NCBI GenBank assembly: GCA_026929865.2
Contig: CM049414.1
Location: 1,862,001-1,926,000 of the forward strand
DNA from: Hyperoplus lanceolatus
Lineage: Eukaryota; Chordata; Actinopteri; Uranoscopiformes; Ammodytidae
DNA: 64,000 nt
Direction: 5' to 3'
Shown: one piece after another, positions 24,001-36,000 of the stretch
Numbering within the stretch: the first letter of the stretch is position 1
Layout of the letters: every line of letters starts with the position of its first letter
The notes under the pieces: generated by a model
What the model was told of the DNA's origin: nothing
What the model saw: only the letters and a program-made list of their open reading frames with translations
The model's database searches: none
Program-made: the position numbers and the translations under genes

Positions 24001-27000
24001 GTTAGGGCATCAGTTGTTGAAGTTGGAGCTGCGGTTGTTGTCGTTGGGGCAACAGTTATCGTTGTTGGTGCTGCAGTTGATGTTGAGGCTGCAGTTGATG
24101 TTGTGGGGGCTGCAGTTGTAGTAGGAGGAGCAGTTGTTGTAGTTGGGGCTTGAGTTGTCGTAGTTGGGGCAACGGTTGTTGCTGTAGTTGCAGCAGTAGT
24201 GATTGTAGTTGGTGCAGCAGGTTGTAGTTGGAGCTGCAGTTGTTGTGTGGGCAATAGTAGTTGTAGTTGGAGCTGGAGTTGTTGTTGTCGGGCCAGTAGT
24301 TGTTGAAATTTGAGCTGCAGTTGTTGTGGGCTGCAGGTTGTTTTGGTCGCTGCGGTTGTTTTAGTTGGAGCTGCAGTTGTTGTTGTTGGTGGGCGGTTGT
24401 TGTAGTTGCGGCAGCAGTTCTTGAAATTGCTGCTGGAGTTTGTTGTAGTTAGACTGTAGTTGTTTTGGGGGCAGCACTTGTTGTTGGGGCTGCAGTTGTT
24501 GTTGGTTCAGCAGTACTTGTAGTGGGTCCTGCAGTTGTTGTGGTGGCAGCAGTTGTGGTCGATGGAGCTGCAGTTGTTGTAGTTGGAGCAGCAGTTGTTG
24601 TTGTTGTGTGCAGCCCGGTTGTTGTAGATGGGACGCGGTTGTTGTTGGTGCAGCAGTTCTTGTAGTTGGGGCATCAGTTGTTTTTGTGGGGGCTGCAGTT
24701 GTAGTTGTAGCTGCAATTTTTGTGGGGGCAGCAGTTGTTGTGATTGCAGCAATTGTTGTTGCAGCAGTATTTGTAGTTAGGGCGTAGTTGTTGATTGGAG
24801 CTGCGGTTGTGGTGGGGCAACAGTTTTCGTTGTTGGCGCTGCAGTTGTTGTTGAGGCTGCAGTTGATGTTGTGGGGGCTGTAGTTGTAGTAACAGCAGCA
24901 GTTGTTGTAGTTGTGGCTTGGTTGGTCTCGTAGTTGAGGCAGCAGTTTGTTGCTCTCATTGCAGCAGTGATTGTAGTTGGAATGACGGTTGTAGTTGGAG
25001 CTGCAGTTGTTGTGTGGGCAGTAGTAGTTGTAGTTGGAGCTGGAGTTGTTGTTGTGGGCCAGTAGTTGTTGTAGTTGGGGCTGCAGTTGTTTGATGTGGG
25101 CAGTTCATTGTGGTTGGAGCTGCACTTGTTGTTGTCGGGAACAGTGGTTGTTGTTGTAGGTGCGCCAGCAGCTGTTGTTTGGTATGATTGTTGTAGAGTG
25201 GGCTGCAGTTGATGCTCTGGGACAGCAGTGGTAGTAGTTGGGCCTGTAGTTGCTTTAGTGGGGGTGCGGTTGTTGTTGTAGTGGCAGCAGTTGTTGTAGT
25301 TGGGGCTACAGTTGTTGTGGGGGTAGCGGTTGTTGTAGTTATGCACTTAACAGTTAGAGCTGTTCAGACGGGTGCAGTTATGGATGTTGATTAGAAGTTG
25401 TTGTTGGGGCTACACTTGTTGTTGTGGTTGAAGTGACGGTTGTTGTAGTTGGGTTGCAGTTGTGGTAGTTGGAGCTGCAGTTGTTGTTGTGAAGTGTGAT
25501 TGTTGTGGTGTCACGTAACAGTTATTGTTGGTGCAGCAGTTGTCATTGTAAGTTGGAGTTGCAGTTGTGGTAGTTAAAAGCTGCAGTTGTTGTTATGAGG
25601 TAGCGGTTGTTGTAGTTATGCAGCAGTTGTTGTTCAGTGCAGCAGTTATGCGTTGTAGTTAGGGTTGCAGTTGTAAACAGCTGGAGCTGCAGTTGTTGAT
25701 ATTAGGGGTAGCGGTTGTTGTGGTTGTCACAGCAATTGTTGTTGGTGCAGCAGTTGTCGTTGTTAGGTCTGAAGTTGTTGTTGGGGCTACAGTTGTTGTT
25801 GTAGTTTAGGCGGCGGTTGTTGTCGTTGGGGAAACAGTTGTTGTGAGTAGGTGCAGCGGTTGTTGTAGTTGAGGCAGCAGTTGTTGTAGTTGGGGCATCA
25901 GTTGTTGAAGTTTGAGCTGCAGTTATTATTGTTAAGAGCAACAGTTGTTGTTGTGGTAGCTGCTGGTTGTTGAGGCTGCAGTTGTTGTAGTTGGGGCTGC
26001 CGTGTATTTTGTGGGGGCAGCAGTTGTAGTAGGAGCAGCAGTTGTTGTAGTTGGGGCTTGAGTTGTGGCTAGTTGGGGCAACGGTTGTTGTTGATGTAGT
26101 TGCAGCAGTGATTGCAGTTGGGGCGAAAAACGCGTTTGTGGCTGGAGCTGCAGTTGTTGTAGGAGCGTCTAGTAGTTGTAGTTGGAGCTGGAGTTCTTGG
26201 ATAAGTAGTTGTTGTAGTTGGGGCTGCAGTTGATATTGTCAGGGGCAGTTGTTGTGGATTACGACTGCAGTTGTTGTTGTGGGAACAGAGGTTGTTGTAG
26301 TTTCCGCGTAGCTGTTGTTGGAGCAGCAGTTGTTGTAGAGTGGGCTGCAGTTGATGTTCTCGAGACAGTCGTAGTAGTTGGGCCTGTAATTGCTTTAGTT
26401 GAGGTATGGTTGTTGTTGTAGTGGCAGCAGTTTTTGTAGTTGGGGCTACAGTTGTTGTTGTGAAGCGTGTAGAATTTGTTGTAGTTATGTAGCAGTTGTT
26501 TTGGGGGCAGCACTTGTTGTTGGGGCTGCAGTTGGTATTGTTGGTTCAGCAGTACTTGTAGTCGGTCCTGCAGTTGTTGTGGTGGCAGCAGTTGTGGTCG
26601 ATGGAGCTGCAGTTGTTGTAGTGGAGCAGCAGTTGTTGTTGTGGGCATAGCGGTTGTTGTAGATGGGGCCATGGATTGTTGTTGGTGCCTGAGTTGTTGT
26701 AGTTGGGGCATCAGTTGTTTTAGGGGCTGCAGTTGTAGTTGCAACTGCAATTTTTGTGGGGGCAGCAGTTGTTGTAGGCGCAGCAATTGTTGTTGCAGCA
26801 GTATTTTAGTTAGGGCATCAGTTGTTGAAGTTGGAGCTAGGTTGTTGCCGTTGAAGACGGCGGTTATGGATTATTTGGTGCTGGAGTTGTTGTTGAGGCT
26901 GCAGTTGATGTTGTGAGGCTGCAGTTGTAGTAGAAGGAGCAGTTGTTGTAATTGGGGCTTGGGTTGGCCATTAGTTGAGACTGCTTGTTGTTGCTATAGT

Positions 27001-30000
27001 TGCAACAGTGATTGTAGTTGGGGCAGAAGGCGGTTTGTAGTTGGAGCTGCAGTTGTTGTGTGGGCAATAGTAGTTGTAGTTGGAGCTGGAACTGTTGTTG
27101 TCGGGCCAAAAAGTTGTTGAAAGTTGAGCTGCAGTTGTTGTGGAGGCTGCAGTTGTTTTGGTCGCTGCGGTTGTTTCTGGTGGAGCTACCCAGTTGTTGT
27201 TGTTGCTGGAGCGGTTGTTGTAGTTGCGGCAGCAGTTCTTGATGCTGCTGGGTTGTTGTAGTTGGAGCTGCAGTTGTTTTGGGGGCAGCACTTGTTGTTG
27301 GGGCTGCAGTTGTTGTTGTTGGTTCAGCATTTTTAGTGGGTCCACTGCAGTTGTTGTGGTGGCAGCAGTTGTGGTCGATGGAGCTGCAGTTGTTGTAGTT
27401 GGAGCAGCAGTTGTTGTTGTTGTAAGGGCGCAGCGGTTATTTGTAGATGGGGCAGCGGTTGTTGTTGGTGCAGCAGTTGTTGTAGTTGGGGCATCAGTTG
27501 TTTTGTGGGGGCTGCAGTTGTAGTTGTGGCTGCAATTTTGTGGGGGCAGCAGTTGTTGTGGGTGCAGCAATTGTTGTTGCAGCAGTATTTGTAGTTAGGG
27601 CATCAGTTGTTGAAGTTGGAGCTCTTGGTTGTTATCGTTGGGGCAACAGTTTTAGTTGTTGGCTGCAGTTGTTGTTGAGGCTGCAGTTGATGTTGTGGGG
27701 GCTGCAGTTGTAGTAGCAGCAGCAGTTGTTGTAGTTGTGGCTTAGGTTGTCGTAGTTGGGGCAACGGTTGTTGCTATAGTTGCAGCAGTGATTGTAGTTG
27801 GGGCAGAAGCGGTTGTAGTTGGAGCTGCAGTTGTTGTGTGGGCAGTAGTAGTTGTAGTTGGAGCTGGAGTTGTTGTTGTCGGGCCAGTAGTTGTTGTAGT
27901 TGGGGCTGCAGTTGATTTCGTGTGGGCAGTTGTTGTAGTTGGAGCTGCACTTGTTGTTGTGGAACAGTGGTTGTTGTTGTGGGTACGCAGCAGCTGTTGT
28001 TTGAGCAGCAGTTGTTGTGAAGTGGGCTGCAGTTGATGCTCTCGGGACGGCAGTCGTAGTAGTTGGGCCTGTAGTTGCTTTAGTGGGGGCAGTTTGATAT
28101 TGGCAACAGTTGTTGTAGTTGGGGCTACAGTTTTGTAAGGGTAGCGGTTGTTGCTGTTTGTCAGCAACAGTTGTTGTTGGTGCAGCAGTTGTCGTTGGAT
28201 CTGAAGTTGTTGTTGGGGCTACATGTTGTTGTAGTTTGAAGCGGTTGTTGTGGTGGGGTTGCAGTTATAAGTAGTTAAAGCTGCAGCTGTTGTTAATGGG
28301 GGTAACGGTTGTTGTAGTTATGTAGTTGTTATTGGTGCAGCAGTTGTCGTTGTTGAATTCTGAAGTTGTTGTTGGGGCTGGTTGTTGTTGCAGTTTGGGC
28401 TGCGGATGTTGTCGTTAGGAAAGCAATTGTTATAGTGGCGCAGCGATTTGTTGTAGTTGGGGGCAGCAGTTGTAGTAGTTGGGGCATCAGTTGTTTGGGA
28501 TTTGAGCTGCAGTTGTTGTCGTTGGGGCAACAGTTGTTGTTGTTGAGCGCTACAGTTGTTCTTGAGGCTGCATTTGTTGTAGTTACAGGGGCTGCAGTTG
28601 ATTTTGCGGGGGCAGCAGTTGTAGTAGGAGCAGCAGTTGTTGTGGTTGGGCTTGAGTTGTCGTAGTTGGGGCAACGGTTGTTGTTGTAGTTGTAGCAGTG
28701 ATTGTAGTTGGGGCAGCAGCGTTTGTAGCTGGAGCTGCAGTTGTTGTGAGGGCAGTAGTAGTTGTAGTTGGAGCTGGAGTTCTTGTCGGGTCAGTAAGTT
28801 GTTGCTTAGTTGGGACTGCAGTTGATGTTGTGGGGGCAGTTGTTCTTGTAGTTGGAGCTGCAGTTGTTGTTGTGGGAACAGCGGTTGTTGTAGTTGCCGC
28901 AGCAGCTGTTGTAGAGTGGGCTGCAGTTGATGTTCTCGGGACAGCAGTTGTAGTAGTTGGGCCTGTAGTTGCTGTAGTTGGGGCAACGGTTGTTGTAGTG
29001 GCAAAAGTTGTTGTAGTTGGGGTTGCAGTTGTCGTAGTTGGAGCTGCAGTTGTTGTTGGTGCAGCAGTTGTCGTTGTTGGGTCTGAAGTTGTTGTTAGGG
29101 CTACACTTGTTGTTGTAGTTTGGGCGGCGGTTGTTGTAGTTGGGGTTGCAGTTGTCGTAGTTGGAGCTGCAGTTGTTGTTGTGGGGGTAGCGGTTGTTGT
29201 AGTTGTCCAGTTATTGTTGGTGCAGCAGTTGTCGTTGTAGTTGGGGTTGCAGTTGTCGTAGCTGGAGCTGCATTTGTTTTTGTGGGGGTAGCGGTTGTTG
29301 TAGTTGTCGCAGCAGTTGTTGTTGGTGCAGCAGTTGTCGTTGTTGGGTCTGAAGTTGTTGTTCGGGCTACAGTTGTTGTTGTAGTTTGGGCGGCGGTTGT
29401 TGTCGTTAGGGAAGCAGTTGTTGTAGTGGGTGCAGCGGTTGTTGTAGTTGAGGCAGCAGTTGTTGTATTTGGGGCATCAGTTGTTGAAGGTTGTGCTGCA
29501 GTTGTTGTTGATGGGGCAACAGTTGTTGTTGTTGGTGCTGCAGTTGCTGTTGAGGCTGCAGTTGTTGTAGTTGGGGGTGCAGTTGATTTTGTGGGGGCAG
29601 CAGTTGTAGTAGGAGCAGCAGTTGTTGTTGTAGTTGGGGCTTGAGTTGTCGTAGTTGGGGCAACGGTTGTTGTAGTTGCAGCAGTGATTGTAGTTGGGGC
29701 AGCAGTTTATGGTGGAGCTGCAGTTGTTGTGAGGGCAGTAGTAGTTGTAGTTGGAGCTGGAGTTGTTTGTCGGACGGCGTAGTTGTTTAACAGTTAGGAC
29801 TGCAGTTGATGTCGTGGGGGCAGTTGTTGTAGTTGGAGCTGCAGTTGTTGTTGTAGAACAGCAGTTTTGTAGTTACGCAGCAGCTGTTGTAGTTGGAGCT
29901 GCAGTTGTTTTGGGGCAGCACTTGTTGTTGGGGCTGCAGTTGTTGTTGTTGGGGGCTTAGGGCTGACATAGAATGGAGCAGCAGTTGTTGTAGTTCGGGC

Positions 30001-33000
30001 ATCGTTGTTTTTGTGGTGCTGCTGCAGTTGTAGTTGTAGCTGCAATTTTTGTGGGGTAGCAGTTGTTGTGGGCGCTGCAGTTGTTGTATGTTGGGCAGCA
30101 GTTGTTTTTGGTGCAGTAGTTGTCGTTGTTGGTGCTGCAGTTGTTGTGGGGCCTACAGTTGTCGTTGTAGTTGGGGCGGGGGTTGTTGTAGTTAAGGCAG
30201 CAGTTCTTGGTGCAGCAGTATTTGTAGTTAGGGCATCAGTTGTTGATGTTGGAGCTGCAGTTGTTGTAGTTTGGGCAGCAGTTGTTGTTGGTGCAGTAGT
30301 TGTCGTTGTTGGTGCTGCAGTTGTTGTGGGTCCTACAGTTGTGGTTGTAGTTGGGGCGGGGTTTGTTGTAGTTGAGGCAGCATTTGTTGTTGTTGCAGCA
30401 GTTGGGGCATCAGTTGTTGTAATTGGAGCTGCAGTGGTTGTCGTTGGGGCAACAGTAGTCGTTCTTGGGGCTGCATTTGTTGTCATCGTTGGGGCTGTAG
30501 TAGTTGTTGAAGTTGTAGTTGGAGCTGCAGTTGTTGTGGGGGCAGTAGTACTTTGCCGGATTGTCTCAGTAGTTGTTTGTGCAGCAGTTGTTGTAGTTGG
30601 GGTTGCAGATGTAGTAGTTGGGGCTGGAGTTGTTGTAGTTGGGGTACCGGTTGTTGTAGTTGGAGCTGCAGTTGTTGTAGTTGGAGCTGCAGATTTTGTA
30701 ATTGAGGAGCCTAGTTGTTGTAATTGGATCTAGAGTTGTTGTTGTTGTTGGGGCAGTGGTTCTTGTAGTTTGGGCAGCGGTTGTTGTAGTTGTTGCAGCA
30801 GATGTTGTAGTTGAACCGTTTGTTGTTGTAGTTGGGGCATCCAGCTGTTGTAGTTATCGCAGCAGATGTTGTAGTTGGGGCAGCAGTTGTTGTAGTTGGA
30901 GCTGAAGTTGTTGTAGTTGGTACAGCAGTTGTTATAGTTGGCGCAGCGGTTGTTGTTGTGGGGGGAGTGTCTGTTGAGTTGATTTCACTTTCAAAGTTGA
31001 TCACGTTTGAAGTTGCATTTCTCAAAGAATCTTGAATCTCAATAGAAGTAGGAGCAGATGTGTTAACCTCAATGTCCAGTATATTCTCAACTGACCCACT
31101 TCTGCAGAATGAGAAGTAATAAATGCTGTATGAAATAAAAGGTTTTGGCAAATAAAGTAAAATTTTCACATGAAAAGCCTTAAAATATTGCCTGAATTCC
31201 ACACTTCAAAGGACCTGTATCCACGGACATTTTAAGGAAGAAAGGTCCAAGCTGCAAAAACAAAAAGTAAGTTGTAATTTTCTTCTTACTTTAAATGTTA
31301 AATTTAAGGCATTTTTATAAAGCATATTACGTAGACTAGCTAATACATTCTGATATGAAAATGCAAGTTGCTAGTTCTGTTTGAATATTTCATGTGTTTT
31401 TTTTGGTGTGTGAGAAAAAACTGAGGCCAGTAGACACACACACAGGAGGAAACTAAGTGAAGACTTGCCATCACACCATACAACGGCTAGCTGTGTTTGA
31501 ATTCTTAATGTTACAACCCTTGATTCAACAACGTTTGGGACGGTGTGTAAAACATCAATTAAGAGAAGGAAAATTATGTTTTCTAATCCTGTGTGACATA
31601 ATCAATTAGAATACAGTACACATATAGGTATTACATGCAAGACTAAACCTCCCTTATTCACGTCTTCTTTTCATTATCAGTTCCTGGATTTAAGCAGGAG
31701 CAGTAACTTCAATGCCAAGTGTCTTTTCGGTCCCTAATTCATACAACATAATTACAATGTGAATTGCGTTTCATACAGTTTTACCATAACATTCAGTTTG
31801 GTGGCTTGAAATATCTAATAAAATAATTCAGTAGATTGACCAGCAAATTGTTAAATAAGGTTGAGACTTACATGAGTATGCATCTTTGAAACTCGATTCT
31901 TAAAAGCTGTGGATGATGAATCATTTTAAGTCCATTGTGAATCTGTAAGTGAACAGATTTGAAGGTCTGCTCGTATTATGGTTATCGTTGGGACAACTGC
32001 TGTTGTTGGTGCAGCGGTTGTAGTTTGAGGAAAGCAGTTGTTGTAGTGGGAGCAGCTGTTTTTGTAGTTGGGGCAGCAGTTGTTGTTGGTGCAGCAGTTG
32101 TTGAAGTTTGGGCATCAGTTGTTGTAGTTGGAGCTGCTGCGGTTGTTGTAGAGGAGCAGTTGTTGTCGGGACAGTGGTTGATGTTGTTTTAGCTGCAGTT
32201 GTAATTGGAGCAGCAGTTGTTTTGTGGGGGCTGCTGTAGTTTGGGCTGCAGTTGTTGTGGTTGGAGCTATAGTTGTTGTGGGGGCAGCAGTTTGTTGTTG
32301 TGGGAGCAGCGGTTGCTGTAGTAGAGATGCAGTTGTTGTACCTGGAGCTGCAGTTGTTGTTGATGGGGCTGCCATTTTTTGTAGCTGGAGCTGCAGTTGT
32401 TAATGAGCGCAGCGGTTGTTGTAGTTTGGGGCAGCAGTTGTTTTCGTTGGGGAAGCTGCTGTGGTTGTTGTCATTGTTGGGGCTACAGTTGTTGTTTTGG
32501 CTGCAGTTGCAGTTGTTGTTGTTGTTGCAGCAGTTGTTGTACTTGGGGCATCAGTTGTTTTGTTGTTGGGAAAGCAGTTGATGTAGTTGGAGCTGCAGAT
32601 GTTTTGTGAGGGCTGCTGTTGTTGTTTGGGCTGCAATTGTTGTAGTTGTAGCTGTAGTTGTTGTGGCCGCAGCGGTTGTTATAGTTGAGCAGCGTTGTTG
32701 ATGGTGCAGCGGTTGTCGTTGTTCGGGCTGCAGTTGTTGTTGTAGGTGAGGCGGTGGTTGTTGTCGTTGGGGAAGCAGTTGTTGTTGGTGCAGCAGTTGT
32801 TGTAGTTGGGGCATCAGTTGTTGTAGTTGGAGCTGCAGTTGTTGTCGTTGGGGCAGCAGTTGTAATTCTTTGGGCTGCAGTTGTTGTCATTGTTGGGGCT
32901 GTAGTTGTTGTTGTAGTTTGGGCGGTTGTTGTAGTTGGGGCAGGAGTTCTTGTTGTTGTGGTCACTGCGGTTGTTTTAGTCCGGGCAGTTTGTTGTTGGG

Positions 33001-36000
33001 GAAGCAGTTGATGTAGTTGGAGCTGCAGATGTTTTTGTGGGGGGCTGCTGTTGTTGTTTGGGCTGCAATTGTTGCATAGTTGTGGCTGTAGTTGTTGTGG
33101 CCGCAGCGGTTGTTATAGTTGAGGCAGCAGTTGTTGATGGTGCAGCGGTTGTCGTTGTTCGGGCTGCAGTTGTTGTTGTAGTTGGGCGGTGGTTGTTGTC
33201 GTTGGGGAAGCAGTTACTGTTGGTGCAGCAGTTGTAGTTCAGGCTGCAGTTGTTGTAGTTGGAGCAGTTGTTTTTTGGGGGCTGCTGTTGTTGTTTGGGC
33301 TGTAGTTGTAGCTGCAGTTGTTGTGGGAGCAGCAGTTGTTGTTGTGGCCATAGCGGTTGTTGTAGTTGGAGATACAGTTGTTGTTGTTGGTGCAACAGTT
33401 GGCGTTGTTGTGGCTTCAGTTGTTGTAGTTGAGGTGGCGGTTGTTGTCGTTGGGGCGGCAGTTGTTGTTGTGGGCACAGTGGTTGTAGTAGTTGAAGCAG
33501 TTTCTGTTGGAGCAGCAGTTGTTGTAGTTGGGGTATCAGTTGTTGTAGTTAGAGTTGCAGTTTTGTCATTGGGGCAGTAGTTGTAATTGTTGGGGCTGCA
33601 TTTGTTGTTGTTGTTGGGGCGGCGGTTGCTGTAGTTGGGGCAGGGATTTGTTGTTGTTGGGGCAGCAGTTGTCGTTGTTGGGGCTGCAGTTGTGGTTGTT
33701 GGAGCTGCAGTTGTTGTAGTTGGAGGCGACAGTTGTTGTTGTGGACTGCGGTTGTAGTTGGAACTGCACAGTTGTATATGTGTCCAGGAGTTGTTGTGGG
33801 AGCAGCAGTTGATGTAGTTGGAGCAGCAGTTGTTTTTGTGGGGGATGCAGTTGTTGTAGTTGCAGCTGCAGTTTTAGCTCCGGAGCTGCAGTTGTTGTAG
33901 TTTGGAGCAGCAGCTGTTCTTGTATGGGCTGTTGTTTTAGCTGCAGTTGTTTTGGGGGCAGCAGTTGTTGTTGTTGTTGTGGCGCAGTGGTTGTTGTATT
34001 GGGGCCAGCAGTTGTTGTTGTTGCAGCAGTTGTTATAGTTGTGGAAGCAGTTGTTTTTGTGGGGGCAGCGGTTGATGCAGTTGGAGCTGCAGTTGTTGTA
34101 GTTGGAGCAGAAGTTGTGTTTTTGTGGGGGCTGCAGTTGTTGTAGTTGTGGGGGCAGCAGTTGCTGTTGTTGTGGGCACAGTGGTTGTACTAGTTGAAGC
34201 AGTTGTTGTTGGAGCAGTAGTTGATGTAGTTGGGGCCTCAGTTGTTGCAGTTGGAGCTTCAGTTTTGTCATTGGAGACAGTAGTTGTAGTTGTTGGGGCT
34301 GCATTTTTGTTGTTGTTGGGGCGGCAGTTGTTGTAGTTGGGGCAGGATTTGTTGTTGTTGGGGCAGCAGTTGCTGTTGTTTGTGCAGAGGATTGTTGTAG
34401 TGGGGGTAGCAGTTGTTGTAGTTGGGGCTGCAGTTGTTGTGGGTGCAGCAGTTGGTGTTGACAGCGCAGCGGTTGTTGTAGTTGGGCGCGGTTGTTGTCG
34501 TTAGGGCAAAAGTTGTTGTAGTTGGGGCATCAGTTGTTGTAGTTGGAGCAGCAGTTGTTGTTGATGGGGCAGCAGTTGTTGTGGGTGCAGCAGTTGGTGT
34601 TGACAGCGCAGCGGTTGTTGTAGTTGGGGTGGCGGTTGTTGTCGTTAGGGCAAAGTTGTTGTAGTTGGGGCATCAGTTGTTGTAGTTGTTGGAGCTGCAG
34701 TTGTTGCTCTTGATTGACAGTTGTAGTTGTTGGAGCTGCAGTTGTTGTTGTTGTAGTTGGGCGGCAGTTGTTGTCGTTGGGGCAGTGGTTGTTGTAGTTG
34801 AGGCAGCAGTTGTTGTAATTGGCGCTGCAGTTGTTGCATTGGGTCAGCAGTTGTAATTGTTGGGGCTGCAGTTGTTGTTGTTGTAGCTGGGGCAGTTATT
34901 GTAGTTGGAGCCACAGTTGTTGTAGTGTGGCCTGCAGCTGTTGTCGTTGGTGTTAGCAGTTGTTGTAGTTTGTGCAGTGGTTGTTGTAGTTGAAGCTACA
35001 GTTGTTGTGCGGGCAACAGTTGTGGTGGGGGCAGCAGATGTTGTGGGCCCAGCAGTTGTTGTAGTTGGGCCAGCAGTTGTTGTTGTTAATGGCCTAGCGG
35101 TTTTGTAGTTGAGGCAGCAGTTGTTTTTGTGGGGGCCGCGGTTGATGCAGTTGGGGCTGCAGTTGTTGTGGATTGGAGCAGAAGTTGTTCTTGTGGGGGC
35201 TGCAGTTGTTGTAGTTGTGGGGGCAGCAGTTGTTGTTTTGGGCGCAGCAGTTGTTATGTGTGGCAACAGTTGTCGTTGTTGTGGCTTCAGTTGTTGTGGT
35301 TGAGGTGGCAGTTGTCGTTGGGGCAGCAGTTGTTGTTGTTATGGGCTTTGCAGTGGTTGACACTAGTGGAAGCAGTTGTTGTTGGGGCTGCAGTTGTTGT
35401 TGTTGTAGCTGGGGGCGGCAGTTTGTTGTCGTTGGGGCAGGAGTTGTTGTTGGTGCAGTGTTTGTTGTAGTTGAGGCAGCAGTTGTTGTAGTGCAGCTGA
35501 TTGTTGTCGTTGGTGTAGCAGTTGCTGTAGTTTGTGCAGCGGTTATTGTAGTTAAGGCAACAGCTGTTATAGTTGGAGTGGCAGTTGTTGTGGTTGTGGG
35601 GGCAGCAGTTGTTGTTTTGGGTTTTGTGGTTGTTGCAGTGGTTGTTGTGGCAACAGTTGTCGTTGTTGTGGCTTCAGTTGTTGTAGTTGAGGTGGCGGTT
35701 GTTGTCGTTGGGGCAGTTGTTGTTGTTGTGGGCGCAGTGGTTGTACTAGTTGAAGCAGTTGTTGCTGGTGCAGCAGTTGTTGTAGTTGGGGCATCAGTTG
35801 CTGTAGTTGGAACTGCAGTTGTTGCCGTTGGGTCAGCAGTTGTAGTTTTTGGGGCTGCAGTTGTTGTTGTTGTTGTTGGAGCGGTTGTTGTTGTTGTTGT
35901 TAGGGCAGGAGTTGTTGTTGTTAGTGCAGCAGTGGTTATTGTGGTTGGGGCAACTGTTGTTGTTGGATTAGTTGTTGTAGTTGGAGCTGCAGCTGTTGTA

